In this document: piece after piece, positions 31,639 to 41,047 of the stretch
How positions within the stretch are numbered: the first letter of the stretch is position 1
How the letters are laid out: each line of letters opens with the position of its first letter
NCBI RefSeq assembly: GCF_014203895.1
Contig: NZ_JACHJY010000012.1
Coordinates: forward strand, 231,949 to 295,948
Direction: 5' to 3'
Length of the DNA: 64,000 bases
Source of the DNA: Streptomyces nymphaeiformis
GTDB taxonomy: Bacteria; Actinomycetota; Actinomycetes; Streptomycetales; Streptomycetaceae
Made by a program: the position numbers and the translations under genes
The notes under the pieces: generated by a model
Told to the model about the DNA's origin: nothing
The model's input: only the letters and a program-made list of their open reading frames with translations
Databases searched by the model: none

Positions 31639-32844
31639 GTGAAGCTCGCGATCGTCGGCGGCGGACCCGCCGGCCTCTACCTCTCGATCCTGCTGAAGCG
31701 GCAGGATCCGTCCCGCGACGTCGCCGTGTACGAGCGGAATCCCGAGGGCTCCACGTACGGCTGGGGCGTCACCTACTGGGCCGGGCTCCTCGACAAGCTG
31801 CGGGCGGGCGACCCCGAGTCGGCGGCGGCCGTCGCCGAGGCGTCCGTGACCTGGACCGACGGGGTCGCCATCGTCCGCGACGAGCGGACCGTCCACCGCG
31901 GCGACGCCGGCTTCGGGATCGGGCGGCGACGGATGCTGGCGCTGCTCGCCGACCGGGCCGAGGAGCTGGGCGTACGGGTCGAGTTCGAGCACGACATCCC
32001 CGGCCCGGACGCGCCCGAACTCACCGGCGCTGACCTGGTGGTCGCCGCCGACGGCGTCAACAGCGTCCTCCGCGAGGCACACGCCGACCACTTCGGCAGC
32101 GAGGTCGCGAGCGGCCGCAACCAGTACGTCTGGCTGGGCACCACCAAGGTCTTCGACTCCTTCAGCTTCGCGTTCAAGGAGACCGAGCACGGCTGGATCT
32201 GGTGCTACGCGTACGGCTTCAGCGGCGAACGCTCCACCTGCGTCGTCGAGTGCTCCCCGGAGACCTGGACCGGCCTCGGCCTCGACACGCTCGGCGAGGC
32301 CGACAGCCTCGACCTCCTGGAGAAGCTCTTCCACGACCTCCTCGACGGACACGAGCTGATCGGCCGCGAGCGCGCCGACGGCGCCGCCCAGTGGCTCACC
32401 TTCCGCACCCTCACCAACCGGGTCTGGCACCGGGGCAACCTCGTCCTCCTCGGCGACGCCGCCCACACCACGCACTACTCGATCGGCGCGGGCACCACCC
32501 TGGCCCTGGAGGACGCGCTCGCCCTCGCCGACGCCCTGAGCGCCCCCGGCGGCCTGGACGCGGCGCTCACCGCGTACGGGAGGCGGCGGCGCGCCGAGCT
32601 GGTCTCGGCGCAGAGCGCGGCCCGCTACAGCGCCCAGTGGTACGAGAACCTGCCGCGGTACATGAGCCTGGAGCCGGCCAAGATGTTCGCGCTCCTCGGC
32701 CAGCGCCACTCGCCGCTGCTGCCGCACGTACCGCCGCAGCTGTACTACCGGATCGACCGGGCCGCCGAGCAGCTGGAGGCCCTGCGGCGCCTCAAGCGCT
32801 GGCTCGGCCCGCGGGTGGCCCGGGCGGTGCACGGGCGCCGCTGA
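31639..32844 (+). CDS. FAD-dependent aromatic monooxygenase (anthraniloyl-CoA monooxygenase N-domain type)
   Basis: This 401-aa class A flavoprotein hydroxylase has GxGxxG in AIVGGGPAGLYLSILLK, the NAD(P)H/FAD DG motif VVAADGVNSVLRE, and the GD motif LVLLGDAAHTTHYSIGAGT. The patterns YERNPEGSTYGWGV and the overall length fit the FAD-binding half of anthraniloyl-CoA-type monooxygenases. GTG 31639 lies just before the conserved KLAIVGGGPAG. No CoA ligase or thioesterase is adjacent, so the substrate is unknown. Confidence 0.85.
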   Translation: MKLAIVGGGPAGLYLSILLKRQDPSRDVAVYERNPEGSTYGWGVTYWAGLLDKLRAGDPESAAAVAEASVTWTDGVAIVRDERTVHRGDAGFGIGRRRMLALLADRAEELGVRVEFEHDIPGPDAPELTGADLVVAADGVNSVLREAHADHFGSEVASGRNQYVWLGTTKVFDSFSFAFKETEHGWIWCYAYGFSGERSTCVVECSPETWTGLGLDTLGEADSLDLLEKLFHDLLDGHELIGRERADGAAQWLTFRTLTNRVWHRGNLVLLGDAAHTTHYSIGAGTTLALEDALALADALSAPGGLDAALTAYGRRRRAELVSAQSAARYSAQWYENLPRYMSLEPAKMFALLGQRHSPLLPHVPPQLYYRIDRAAEQLEALRRLKRWLGPRVARAVHGRR

Positions 32845-32857
32845 CCGCCGTACGGGC

Positions 32858-33664
32858 TCAGACGTCCCGCCGGTGGACCGCCGCGAACGCCACCGCCACC
32901 GCGCCCGCCGTCCAGGTCGCGTACACGGTCCACGCCCCGCCCGCGGTCCACGGGTAGTCCACCGGCACCGGCGACACCCCCACCTGCGTGAGCCGCTGCC
33001 ACGCGCCCTGCGGCAGCACGTGCAGGAACGTCGCGCCCCAGCGGTTCCGCTCGTCCATCAGGGCCGGCAGCAGGAGCAGCGCGCCGGTCAGGGAGACGAT
33101 CGTCGTCGCCGTGTGCCGCAGCAGCGCCCCGAAGCCGAATCCGGCGAGCGCGCACACCGGCGCGAGGAGCGCCGACGCGGCGACCGCCCGCGCCACGCCC
33201 TCGTCGCCGAACGCCATGCCGACGCCCCGGCCGTCGAGCACGGCCTGCGTGGCGGCGAACGACACCCCGGCGACCAGCACGCCGTACACCAGCATCACGG
33301 CGGCGAGGACGAGCGTCTTCGCGGCGACGACGGACCGGCGGGCCGGGACGGCCGCGAAGGTCGTCCGGATCTGGCCCGTGCCGTACTCGCCGACGATCAT
33401 CAGCGCGCCGATCGAGCCGGTCGCGAGGACGAACACCATGGCCCCGCCGAGCGTGAACGCGTCGCGCATCGCCCAGATCGGCACGAAGAGCTCCTTGATG
33501 CCGTCCGAATAGTGCGGGTAGTTGCGGTAGTCGGCGAGGGTCGCGTTGAGGTTGACGCCGAGCGCGGCGACCGCGCCGACGGCGAAGGCCCAGGGCGTGG
33601 AGCGGAGCGACCACAGCTTCATCCACTCGGCGGCGAGCAGGTCGCGGAAGCGGGCGTTCGGCAT
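32858..33664 (-). CDS. ABC-2 type transporter permease
   Basis: This 268-aa membrane protein has about six hydrophobic segments. It begins with FRDLLAAEWMKLWSLRSTPW, the typical start of actinobacterial ABC-2 permeases, and contains IGALMIVGEYGTGQIRTTFAAVPAR. The ATG overlaps the TGA of the ATPase gene (TGATG), so the two form a coupled exporter pair. Confidence 0.92.
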   Translation of the reverse strand: MPNARFRDLLAAEWMKLWSLRSTPWAFAVGAVAALGVNLNATLADYRNYPHYSDGIKELFVPIWAMRDAFTLGGAMVFVLATGSIGALMIVGEYGTGQIRTTFAAVPARRSVVAAKTLVLAAVMLVYGVLVAGVSFAATQAVLDGRGVGMAFGDEGVARAVAASALLAPVCALAGFGFGALLRHTATTIVSLTGALLLLPALMDERNRWGATFLHVLPQGAWQRLTQVGVSPVPVDYPWTAGGAWTVYATWTAGAVAVAFAAVHRRDV

Positions 33665-34647
33665 CAGCGGTACTCCACACTGTCGGCGGTGAGCTCCATG
33701 AACGCCTCTTCGAGGGAGGAGGCGCGCGCGGTCAGTTCGGCGAGCGGAACGCCGAGCCGGTGGGCGAGGAGCCCGACCCGTTCCGCGTCGGTCCCGGTGA
33801 CCCGGAGGAGCTCTTCCCGCGCTCGTACGGTGGCGCCCTCGGCCTCCGAGGCTCCTGCTTCCCGCCGTACGGTGGCGCCCTCGGCCTCCAGGGCGTCCGC
33901 GAGGCCCCGTGAGGCCGCCGGATCGACCGTCCGCACCGTCACGCTCCGGCGGGTGCCGCGCGCGGCGAAGGCGGCGCCGCTCTCGGCCGCGATGAGCCGG
34001 CCTCGGCCGATGACGACGAGGTCGTCGGCGGTGTGCTCCATCTCGCCCATCAGATGGCTGGAGACGAACACGGTCCGGCCCTCGGCGGCCAGCCGACGGA
34101 ACAGCCCCCGTGCCCACAGCACGCCCTCCGGGTCGAGGCCGTTGACGGGCTCGTCGAAGAGCAGGACCGGCGGATCGCCGAGCAGCGCGGCGGCGATCCC
34201 GAGGCGCTGCTTCATGCCGAGCGAGTAGCCGCCGATGCGCCGCTCGGCGGCTCCGGCGAGGCCGACCTCCTCCAGGACCTCGCCGACCCGGCGGCGCGGG
34301 ATGCCGTTGGTGCGGGCGAGCGCGGCGAGATGGGCCTCGGCGGTCCGGCCGCCGTGCACGTCGTGCGCGTCGAGCAGCGCCCCGACGTCCCGCAGCCCCC
34401 GCGGCAGCTCCCGGAAGCGCCGCCCGCCGACGGTGGCGGTCCCGGACGTCGGCTCGCCCAGCCCGAGGATCAGCCGCAATGTCGTCGACTTCCCGGCCCC
34501 GTTGGGCCCGAGGAACCCGGTCACACGGCCGGGCCGCACGGAGAAGGTGAGCCGGTCGACGGCGAGACGGGCGGCGGGGCCGGCGAGACGGGACGGGCCC
34601 CGGCGCCGGCGGCCGTACCGCTTGGTCAGTTCGTGGACTTCGATCAT
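33664..34647 (-). CDS. ABC transporter ATP-binding protein with a 14-residue duplication
   Basis: This 327-aa ATPase has Walker A FLGPNGAGKSTTLRL, signature YSLGMKQRLGIA, Walker B PPVLLFDEPVNGLDPEG and the H-loop SSHLMGEMEHT. The C-terminal DUF4162-like region contains a tandem duplication (EAEGATVRREAGAS then EAEGATVRAREE), encoded by two 24-bp copies 42 bp apart. Exports an unknown substrate with the downstream permease; a divergent two-component system (34780-36650) may sense the same signal. Confidence 0.93.
   Translation of the reverse strand: MIEVHELTKRYGRRRRGPSRLAGPAARLAVDRLTFSVRPGRVTGFLGPNGAGKSTTLRLILGLGEPTSGTATVGGRRFRELPRGLRDVGALLDAHDVHGGRTAEAHLAALARTNGIPRRRVGEVLEEVGLAGAAERRIGGYSLGMKQRLGIAAALLGDPPVLLFDEPVNGLDPEGVLWARGLFRRLAAEGRTVFVSSHLMGEMEHTADDLVVIGRGRLIAAESGAAFAARGTRRSVTVRTVDPAASRGLADALEAEGATVRREAGASEAEGATVRAREELLRVTGTDAERVGLLAHRLGVPLAELTARASSLEEAFMELTADSVEYR
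33824..33889. repeat. 42-bp-period tandem duplication inside the ABC ATPase gene
   Basis: Identical 24-bp copies lie at 33824-33847 and 33866-33889; the unit of 42 bp keeps the reading frame. Confidence 0.85.
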
Positions 34648-34779
34648 GCGGACCACGGTGGCCGTCCGGCACCCGTCGCCACATCGGCTCGGCGGCCACA
34701 ACTCGCAGCAGGGGGTGGCCCGGAGGCGTACGCCCGCGGGCCGATGCCCCTGCGGACGGCCGCGCCTACGATCGGGGCC

Positions 34780-35997
34780 ATGCCCGCCACCCCGACCGAC
34801 CGCCGACCGACCGCAGGGCGGGTGCCGGCGACCGACCGACCGCACCGCGGGCGGGCGTCGACGGCCCTCGTCTGGGGTGCGGCCGTCGCGCAGCCCTTCC
34901 TGTTCCTCCTCGCCGCCCGGACCGGCCCGTACCGCTCCACCGAGCTGCGGCTCTTCCTCACCGCCGTCGCCGTCGGCCTGACCCTGCCCCTCGCGCGCCG
35001 CAACCCGCTCGCGGCGCTCGGGCTGCTGCTCGCCGGCCTGTTCGCGGCGGCGACCACCCGTCCGGACGGCGCGCTGCTCTACCTTCCGGTGCTCGCCGCC
35101 GACGCCCTCGTCGGCCGGATCGCCGCCCTGCGCCCGCCGCGGATCCTGCTGCCCACCGCCCTCGGCGCACTGGTGGTGCAGATCGGCGCCGCGACCTACA
35201 CCACCTCCGGTCAGGACGTCTTCGTCAGCACCGTCGTCGCCCTCGCGCTCGCCCTGCTCACCGCCGGCCTCCTCGGCCGGTCCGTACGCGAACGGCGCGA
35301 CCACGCAGCCGAGTTGCGCGCCGCGACCGCCGCCGAGGCGGTCGCCGCCGAACGGCTCAGGATCGCCCGCGAGCTGCACGACGTCGTCGCGCACAGCATC
35401 GGCGTCATCGCCATCCAGGCGGGCGTCGGCCGCCGGGTCATCGACACCCAGCCCGCCGAGGCCCGCAACGCGCTCGCCACCATCGAGACCACCAGCCGGG
35501 AGACCCTCGCCGGGCTGCGCCGCACCCTGGGCGCGCTGCGGGGCGCCACCGCCGACGGCCGTCCCGCGCCGCGCGACCCCGCGCCCGGCCTCGCCGACCT
35601 GGAACGGCTCGCCGCGTCCACGGCGGACGCGGGGGTACGGGTCGAGCTGCGGCACCTCGGCAATCCCGACCTGGCGCTGCCACCGGAGGTCGACCTCGCC
35701 GCGTACCGGATCGTGCAGGAGTCCCTGACCAACGTCGTACGCCACGCGGCCGTGCCCGTCTGCCGGGTGACGGTGGAACGGCGCACCGACACACTGCTCG
35801 TCGAGATCGCCGACGAGGGCCGCGGGGCGCCGCCCGGTGCGGACACCCGGGGCGGCTACGGTCTCGTCGGGATGCGCGAGCGCGCCGCGCTCCTCGGCGG
35901 CAGCCTCACCGCGGGGCCCCGGCCCGGCGGCGGCTTCCACGTCACCGCGCTGCTGCCGCTGCCCGCCGGCCTCCCGGAAGGAACCCCCGCCCCGTGA
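34780..35997 (+). CDS. Two-component sensor histidine kinase (HisKA_3)
   Basis: This 405-aa protein has four or five membrane segments (about 35-170), a dimerisation domain with ERLRIARELHDVVAHSIGVI (phospho-His in ELHD), and an HATPase domain ending EIADEGRGAPPG and YGLVGMRERAALLGG. This is the DesK/NarX-like type common in Streptomyces. ATG 34780 follows a weak GGGG. It is divergent from the ABC exporter genes (132 bp) and overlaps its regulator by 4 bp (GTGA). Confidence 0.92.
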   Translation: MPATPTDRRPTAGRVPATDRPHRGRASTALVWGAAVAQPFLFLLAARTGPYRSTELRLFLTAVAVGLTLPLARRNPLAALGLLLAGLFAAATTRPDGALLYLPVLAADALVGRIAALRPPRILLPTALGALVVQIGAATYTTSGQDVFVSTVVALALALLTAGLLGRSVRERRDHAAELRAATAAEAVAAERLRIARELHDVVAHSIGVIAIQAGVGRRVIDTQPAEARNALATIETTSRETLAGLRRTLGALRGATADGRPAPRDPAPGLADLERLAASTADAGVRVELRHLGNPDLALPPEVDLAAYRIVQESLTNVVRHAAVPVCRVTVERRTDTLLVEIADEGRGAPPGADTRGGYGLVGMRERAALLGGSLTAGPRPGGGFHVTALLPLPAGLPEGTPAP

Positions 35998-36650
35998 ACC
36001 CCCGGATCCGCGTCCTCCTCGTCGACGACCAGCCCCTCGTCCGGGCCGGGCTGCGCGTCCTCATGGCCGACACCCCCGACCTGGAGGTCGCCGGGGAGGC
36101 GGGCACCGGCACGGAGGCAGTGGCGCGGGCACGGGACCTGCGGCCCGACGTGGTGGTGATGGACGTACGGATGCCCGGCATGGACGGCATCGAGGCCACT
36201 CGGATCGTCACGGCGGGCCCCGGCGCGCCCCGGGTCCTCGTCCTCACGACCTTCGACGACGACGAGTACGTGTACGGCGCACTGCGGTCCGGTGCGAGCG
36301 GCTTCCTCGTCAAGGACATGGCCCTCGACGACATCCTCGCGGCGATCCGGGTGGTGGCCGCGGGCGACGCCCTGATCGCGCCGGGGGTGACGCGCCGCCT
36401 GATCGAGGAGTTCGCGGCGCGCCCGGACCCGGTACGCCGTCCGTCGCGTGGCCTCGACGGCGTCACCGACCGCGAACGGGAGGTCCTCACCCTCGTCGGC
36501 CGGGGCCTGTCGAACGGCGAGATCGCCGAACGGCTCCACATCAGCACGGCCACCGCGAAGGCCCACGTGGCGCGCCTCTTCTCGAAGCTGGACGCACGCG
36601 ACCGAGTGCAGCTGGTGATCCTCGCGTACGAGACGGGGCTCGCGCCGTGA
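35994..36650 (+). CDS. NarL/FixJ-family response regulator
   Basis: This 218-aa protein has a receiver domain (VDD near residue 11, phospho-Asp in VVVMDVRMPGMDG, Lys in FLVKDM) and a LuxR-type HTH (VTDREREVLTLVGRGLSNGE, ISTATAKAHVARLFSKL). It overlaps the kinase stop. Likely target: the divergent ABC exporter. Confidence 0.93.
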   Translation: MNPRIRVLLVDDQPLVRAGLRVLMADTPDLEVAGEAGTGTEAVARARDLRPDVVVMDVRMPGMDGIEATRIVTAGPGAPRVLVLTTFDDDEYVYGALRSGASGFLVKDMALDDILAAIRVVAAGDALIAPGVTRRLIEEFAARPDPVRRPSRGLDGVTDREREVLTLVGRGLSNGEIAERLHISTATAKAHVARLFSKLDARDRVQLVILAYETGLAP

Positions 36651-36663
36651 CACCATCGGTCCC

Positions 36664-37164
36664 GTGCTCGACATCGGCTACTCCCTCTCGCGTCGCTTCC
36701 CCGACCCGCCGCAGACCGACTACCGCCGCGCGGACGTCCACGCGCTGCGGCACGACCTGTTCTGCGGGGACGTGTACCTCGCCGACACCGAGACGGACCG
36801 CGAGGTGTCCACGGCCTGGGGATGGGTGCCGGTGCTCGACTTCGCGTGGGCGCTGTGCGACATCGTCGAGCAGCTCGACCAGGACCCGCGCGGCAGCCGC
36901 GCCGCGCAGCCGCAGTACGCGGAGCTCGACTTCACCGAGTCCACGGACCGGATGCTCTTCGAGCGCCGCTTCGGATGGGTGGACGTCGAGGCCGACTGGA
37001 TGCCGGGCGACGAGCCGCCGGTGACGTTCAACCACGCGGAGCTGCGGCGCGAGGCGCGGGACTTCCTGCACGACCTGATCGCGGACCTCGTGGACATGCA
37101 CGAGGGCCTGGCGGACAACCCCACGATCTGGACCCTCCAGTCCCGCTTCCCCCGCGTGAAGTAG
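36664..37164 (+). CDS. Conserved protein of unknown function
   Basis: This 166-aa acidic protein is rich in Asp and Trp (WGWVPVLDFAWALCDIVEQL, RMLFERRFGWVDVEADWMPG, LHDLIADLVDMHEGLADNP). No catalytic motif or signal peptide is visible. The family is seen in Streptomyces, but I cannot name a function. It starts with GTG 14 bp after the response regulator and may be co-transcribed. Confidence 0.78.
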   Translation: MLDIGYSLSRRFPDPPQTDYRRADVHALRHDLFCGDVYLADTETDREVSTAWGWVPVLDFAWALCDIVEQLDQDPRGSRAAQPQYAELDFTESTDRMLFERRFGWVDVEADWMPGDEPPVTFNHAELRREARDFLHDLIADLVDMHEGLADNPTIWTLQSRFPRVK

Positions 37165-37185
37165 CCCCCCCACCCACGGCAAGGG

Positions 37186-37851
37186 TCACTCCACCCGCAG
37201 CCCCAGCCTCGCCGCCAGCACCGGGGCCAGGTCGAGGAGCTGTGCCGTGGAGATCACCGCGCCCGCCAGCGACTCCACGCCCGCCGCGATCCCGAGGCGC
37301 TGCACGCCCCGCAGGTCCACGTCCGTGAGGCGGGCTCCCGTGAAGTCCACGTCCGTGAGCGTGCAGTCGACGAACTCGACCCGCTGCAGGACCGCGCCCC
37401 CGAAGTCCGGCTCGCTCAGTACGCAGCCTTCGAAGACGACGTCCTTCAGCTTCGCCGCCCGCAGGTTCAGGTAGTCGATCTTGCCGCCCCGGACGACGAC
37501 CCTCTCCAGGACCGCCCCGTGCAGCTGCGTCCCGCCGAGCCGCGCCTCGACGACCTCGACGTCCCGGAACTGCGCCCCTGCGAGCTCGGTGCCCACGCCC
37601 CGCACCCCCGTGAGCACCGAGTCGAGGAACCGCGCGCCCGTCAGCCGCGCCGCGTCGAGCCCGCACTCCCGCAGCGCGCAGTCCAGGAACCGCGCCCCCT
37701 CGCCGGACTGGCCCGTCAGGTCGAGCCCGGTCAGTCCGAGGCCGTCGTAGTCCCCGTCGGGCGCGAGCCCGCCCCCGTACGCCTCCAGGGGAGGCAGCCG
37801 GACCTCCGGGCGCCTCGCCCCCGCCACCTTCTTCTTCCCAGCCGTCACCAT
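37186..37851 (-). CDS. Pentapeptide-repeat protein
   Basis: This 221-aa protein has pentads from about residue 40 to 190 (LTGLDLTGQSGEGARFLDCA, LTDVDFTGARLTDVDLRGV), which predict a beta-helix. Compared with the pentapeptide protein at 4612, it has the same kind of terminal helix (LAGAVISTAQLLDLAPVLAA). Function unknown; gyrase interaction is possible. It is convergent with the preceding gene (21 bp) and divergent from the FAD enzyme gene. Confidence 0.9.
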   Translation of the reverse strand: MVTAGKKKVAGARRPEVRLPPLEAYGGGLAPDGDYDGLGLTGLDLTGQSGEGARFLDCALRECGLDAARLTGARFLDSVLTGVRGVGTELAGAQFRDVEVVEARLGGTQLHGAVLERVVVRGGKIDYLNLRAAKLKDVVFEGCVLSEPDFGGAVLQRVEFVDCTLTDVDFTGARLTDVDLRGVQRLGIAAGVESLAGAVISTAQLLDLAPVLAARLGLRVE

Positions 37852-37955
37852 GCCCCCATCGTGACCTACGCCACTGACAACGCCCCGATGTCACATCCGC
37901 CGCCCCTCCCGCCGTCCCCCGTGTGAGACCCAGACCGACACGAGGGAGACACCTC

Positions 37956-39128
37956 ATGCGCAAGCTCACGATCATCGGCGGCGGTTTCGCCGGACTGACC
38001 GCCGCCGTCACGGCCGCCGAGGCCGGCGCCGAGGTGACCGTCCACGAGTCGCACCGGACGCTCGGCGGCCGGGCGCGCACGGCCGACGGCCCGTACCGCA
38101 CGAACGAGGGCCCGCACGCGCTCTACAACGGCGGCCCGCACTGGACCTGGCTGAAGCAGCGCGGGCTCCTCCCGCCCATGGCCGTGCTGCCGACCGCCGA
38201 GGCCCTCCGGTTCCGCGTCCACCGCGACGGCGCCATGCGCGGCGTCCCGCCGCTCGGTCTGTTCCGTCTGGCCCGTCGCAGCGCCGAACAGGCCCCCGTC
38301 GACGTCGACTTCCGCACCTGGGCCACCGGTGTCGCGGGCGAGCGCACCGCGCGCGTGGCCGCGGCGTACAGCGGGGTCGCGCTCTTCCACCACGACCCCG
38401 GCTCCCTCTCGGCCCGTTTCGTGCAGGAGCGGCTGCACCGGTCCACCGCCCTGCCGCCCGAGGCGCACTACCCCCGGGGCGGCTGGGGCGAGCTGATCGA
38501 CCGGATGGCCACGCGCGCGCGTGAGCTGGGCGTGCGGATCGAGACCTCGTCCCGGATCGACGCCCTGCCGGTGGGCGGCGGGCCGGTGGTCGTCGCGACC
38601 GCGCTGCCGGCCGCCGCCCGGCTCCTCGGCGACCCGTCGCTGACCTGGGAGAGCGGCCGTACGGTCCTGTTCGACCTGGCGCTGCGCACCCGGAAGGGCG
38701 ATCCGTTCGTGGTCTCGGACCTGGACGCGCCGGGCTGGATCGAGCGGTACACGGCGCAGGACCCCTCGCTGGCCCCGGCCGGGCAGTCGCTGCTCCAGGC
38801 GCAGCTGCCGATCGGCCCGGACGCGTCGAAGGCGGACGGCGTCGCCCACGGCGAGCGGCTGCTCGACCTGAGCTTCCCCGGCTGGCGCGAGCGGACGGTG
38901 TGGCGGCAGGAGTCCGTCTGCCAGGGCCGTACGGGAGCGCTCGACCGCCCGGGCACGACGTGGCGCGACCGGCCGGCCGTCGACCGGGGCGACGGGGTGT
39001 ACCTGGTGGGCGACCAGGTAGCGGCGCCGGGCGTGCTCGCGGAGGTGTCGTTCACGAGCGCGGTCGAGGCGGTGTCGCTGGCGCTGCGCGCGGAGCACCT
39101 CGACCGCCTTGACCTCAAGCGCGCTTGA
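37956..39128 (+). CDS. FAD-dependent oxidoreductase, phytoene-desaturase-like amine oxidase fold
   Basis: This 390-aa flavoprotein has the dinucleotide-binding start KLTIIGGGFAGLTAAVTAAEAGAEVTVHE, then LGGRARTADGPYRTNEGPHA, and a C-terminal FAD motif GDGVYLVGDQVAAPGVLAEV. The pattern matches NAD(P)/FAD-dependent oxidoreductases of the CrtI/amine-oxidase superfamily. Substrate unknown. GGGAG 8 nt before ATG 37956. Confidence 0.87.
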   Translation: MRKLTIIGGGFAGLTAAVTAAEAGAEVTVHESHRTLGGRARTADGPYRTNEGPHALYNGGPHWTWLKQRGLLPPMAVLPTAEALRFRVHRDGAMRGVPPLGLFRLARRSAEQAPVDVDFRTWATGVAGERTARVAAAYSGVALFHHDPGSLSARFVQERLHRSTALPPEAHYPRGGWGELIDRMATRARELGVRIETSSRIDALPVGGGPVVVATALPAAARLLGDPSLTWESGRTVLFDLALRTRKGDPFVVSDLDAPGWIERYTAQDPSLAPAGQSLLQAQLPIGPDASKADGVAHGERLLDLSFPGWRERTVWRQESVCQGRTGALDRPGTTWRDRPAVDRGDGVYLVGDQVAAPGVLAEVSFTSAVEAVSLALRAEHLDRLDLKRA

Positions 39129-39178
39129 GGTCGGAGGCTTGCCCCGCAAGCCCGTCCGTACGACGACAGGGGAACGTC

Positions 39179-40183
39179 ATGCACGCCATCCGCCTCCACG
39201 CCTTCGGCCCCGCCGAGAACCTCGCCTACGAGGAGACGCCCGACCCCGTGCCAGGCCCCGGCCAGGTCCGCGTCCGGGTGGCGGCGGCCGGCGTGCACCT
39301 GCTCGACACCGCCCTGCGCGAGGGCGCCACGGGCCCGTTCCCCACGCCCACCCCGCTCCCCACGATCCCCGGCCGCGAGGTCGCCGGCACGGTCGACGCC
39401 CTCGGCGAGGGCACCGACCCGTCCTGGCTCAGCCGGCGCGTCGTCGCCCACCTCGGCATGAACCCCGGCGGCTACGCCGAACTCGCCGTCACCGACGCCG
39501 CCCGGCTGCACGCCCTGCCCGACCACCTCGGCGAGGCGGAGGCCGTCGCCATGATCGGCACCGGCCGCACGACCCTCGGCATCCTCGGGTTCACCGAACT
39601 CGGTCCCGACTCGGTCGCGATCGTCCCGGCCGCCGCCGGCGGCATCGGCACCCTGCTCGTCCAGTACGCCAAGAACGCCGGCGCCACCGTCATCGGCCTC
39701 GCCGGCGGCCCCGCGAAGGTCGCCCTCGTCGAGGCGAACGGCGCCGACCTGGCCGTCGACTACAAGCAGCCCGACTGGCCGGAGAAGGTCCGCGCGTACC
39801 TCGACTCCGTGGGCGAGAAGGCCACCGTCGTCTTCGACTCGGTCGGCGGCGACACCGGCCGCGCCGCCGTCGACCTGCTCGGCAAGGGCGGACAGCACCT
39901 GGTCTTCGGCTGGTCCGGCGCCGGACTGCACGACGGCGAACCGCTCACCTTCACCGAGGAGGAGCTCACCGCGCGCGGGATCACCTCGGAGTCCGTCCTC
40001 GGCCCCGTCATGATCCAGAAGGCGGGCGGCGACATCCGTACGCTCGAACTCGCCGCCCTCGACGCGGCGGCCACCGGCACCCTCCGCCCGGCGGTCCACC
40101 GCTTCCCCCTCGCGGAGGCGGCGGAGGCCCACCGCGCCCTGGAGAACCGGGGCACGACGGGCAAGGTGGTCCTGGTCCCGTGA
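39179..40183 (+). CDS. Zinc-type alcohol dehydrogenase-like quinone oxidoreductase
   Basis: This 334-aa MDR-family enzyme has the catalytic-domain start HAIRLHAFGPAENLAYEETP, IPGREVAGTVDALGEG, and a Rossmann part VAIVPAAAGGIGTLLVQYAKNAGATVIGLAG (NADPH, AAxGGxG). It lacks the structural zinc cysteines, so it is of the QOR type. It follows the FAD enzyme gene by 50 bp with AGGGGAAC upstream of the ATG. Confidence 0.92.
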   Translation: MHAIRLHAFGPAENLAYEETPDPVPGPGQVRVRVAAAGVHLLDTALREGATGPFPTPTPLPTIPGREVAGTVDALGEGTDPSWLSRRVVAHLGMNPGGYAELAVTDAARLHALPDHLGEAEAVAMIGTGRTTLGILGFTELGPDSVAIVPAAAGGIGTLLVQYAKNAGATVIGLAGGPAKVALVEANGADLAVDYKQPDWPEKVRAYLDSVGEKATVVFDSVGGDTGRAAVDLLGKGGQHLVFGWSGAGLHDGEPLTFTEEELTARGITSESVLGPVMIQKAGGDIRTLELAALDAAATGTLRPAVHRFPLAEAAEAHRALENRGTTGKVVLVP

Positions 40184-40198
40184 GGGATCAGAAAGGGG

Positions 40199-40528
40199 TC
40201 AGACCCCGAGGACGTCCCAGGAGTGCGCCTTGAACTCCTTCGTGAAGTCGGGGTGGTCCTCCCACATCCGGGCGATGGAGCGCAGCACGTCCCAGTTGTG
40301 CTCCAGCGCCTGGTCGACGACCTGCCGCAGCTCCGGCGCCGTCTCCCGCTTCTCCACGAGCCCGTTCACCGCGGACGCGGCCTGCACGGTGTAGCGCAGG
40401 GCCCGCAGCGCCCGCGACGTGTCGTCCATGCCGAACCCGTGGTCGCTGCCGTTGGCGGGGTCGAAGAGCGGCGTCAGCCGCGCCTCGATGAAGCCGGTGA
40501 TCCGCTGGAACCGCTGCTCAATGTCCAT
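40199..40528 (-). CDS. Small conserved protein of unknown function
   Basis: This 109-aa all-helical protein (MDIEQRFQRITGFIEARL, LRALRYTVQAASAVNGLVEK, VDQALEHNWDVLRSIARMWEDHPDF) has no cysteine, signal peptide or recognised motif. It is 9 bp downstream of an acetyltransferase gene on the same strand, so co-transcription is likely. Confidence 0.75.
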   Translation of the reverse strand: MDIEQRFQRITGFIEARLTPLFDPANGSDHGFGMDDTSRALRALRYTVQAASAVNGLVEKRETAPELRQVVDQALEHNWDVLRSIARMWEDHPDFTKEFKAHSWDVLGV

Positions 40529-40537
40529 GCCCCCTTC

Positions 40538-41017
40538 CTACACCGTCACCGCGCCCAGCTTCGCCAGGGCCCCGTCCGTCAGGCGGTACACGCTCCACTC
40601 GTCCTGCGGGCGGGCGCCCAGGGACTCGTAGAAGTCGATGGACGGCCGGTTCCAGTTCAGTACGGACCACTCCAGGCGCTCGTAGCCCCGCTCGACGCAG
40701 ATGCGGGCCAGTTCGCGCAGCAGCGCCTTGCCGTGGCCGCCGCCGCGGGCCTCCGGGCGGACGTACAGGTCCTCCAGGTAGATGCCGTGGACGCCGCGCC
40801 AGGTCGAGAAGTTGAGGAACCAGAGCGCGAAGCCCACCGGCTCGCCCGTCTCGTCCTCGGCGATGTGCGCGAAGGCGGCGGGCCGCTCGCCGAACAGCGC
40901 CTCGTGCAGCATCTCGGGGGTCGCCCGGACCTCGTGGAGGGCCTTCTCGTACTCGGCGAGGTCACGGATCAGGGCGTGGATGACGGGGACGTCGGCAGGC
41001 GTGGCGGTACGGATCAT
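40538..41017 (-). CDS. GNAT acetyltransferase, diamine acetyltransferase-like
   Basis: This 159-aa protein has the SAT-type pattern IRTATPADVPVIHALIRDLAEYEK, the acetyl-CoA region YLEDLYVRPEARGGGHGKAL (RGGGHG) and NRPSIDFYESLGARPQDEW. Spermidine/spermine or thialysine acetylation is typical of this branch. A tandem duplication of the next gene's 3' end lies just upstream. Confidence 0.9.
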   Translation of the reverse strand: MIRTATPADVPVIHALIRDLAEYEKALHEVRATPEMLHEALFGERPAAFAHIAEDETGEPVGFALWFLNFSTWRGVHGIYLEDLYVRPEARGGGHGKALLRELARICVERGYERLEWSVLNWNRPSIDFYESLGARPQDEWSVYRLTDGALAKLGAVTV

Positions 41018-41047
41018 GGCACCCAGCCTGCCCCGGATCAGGCCCCT

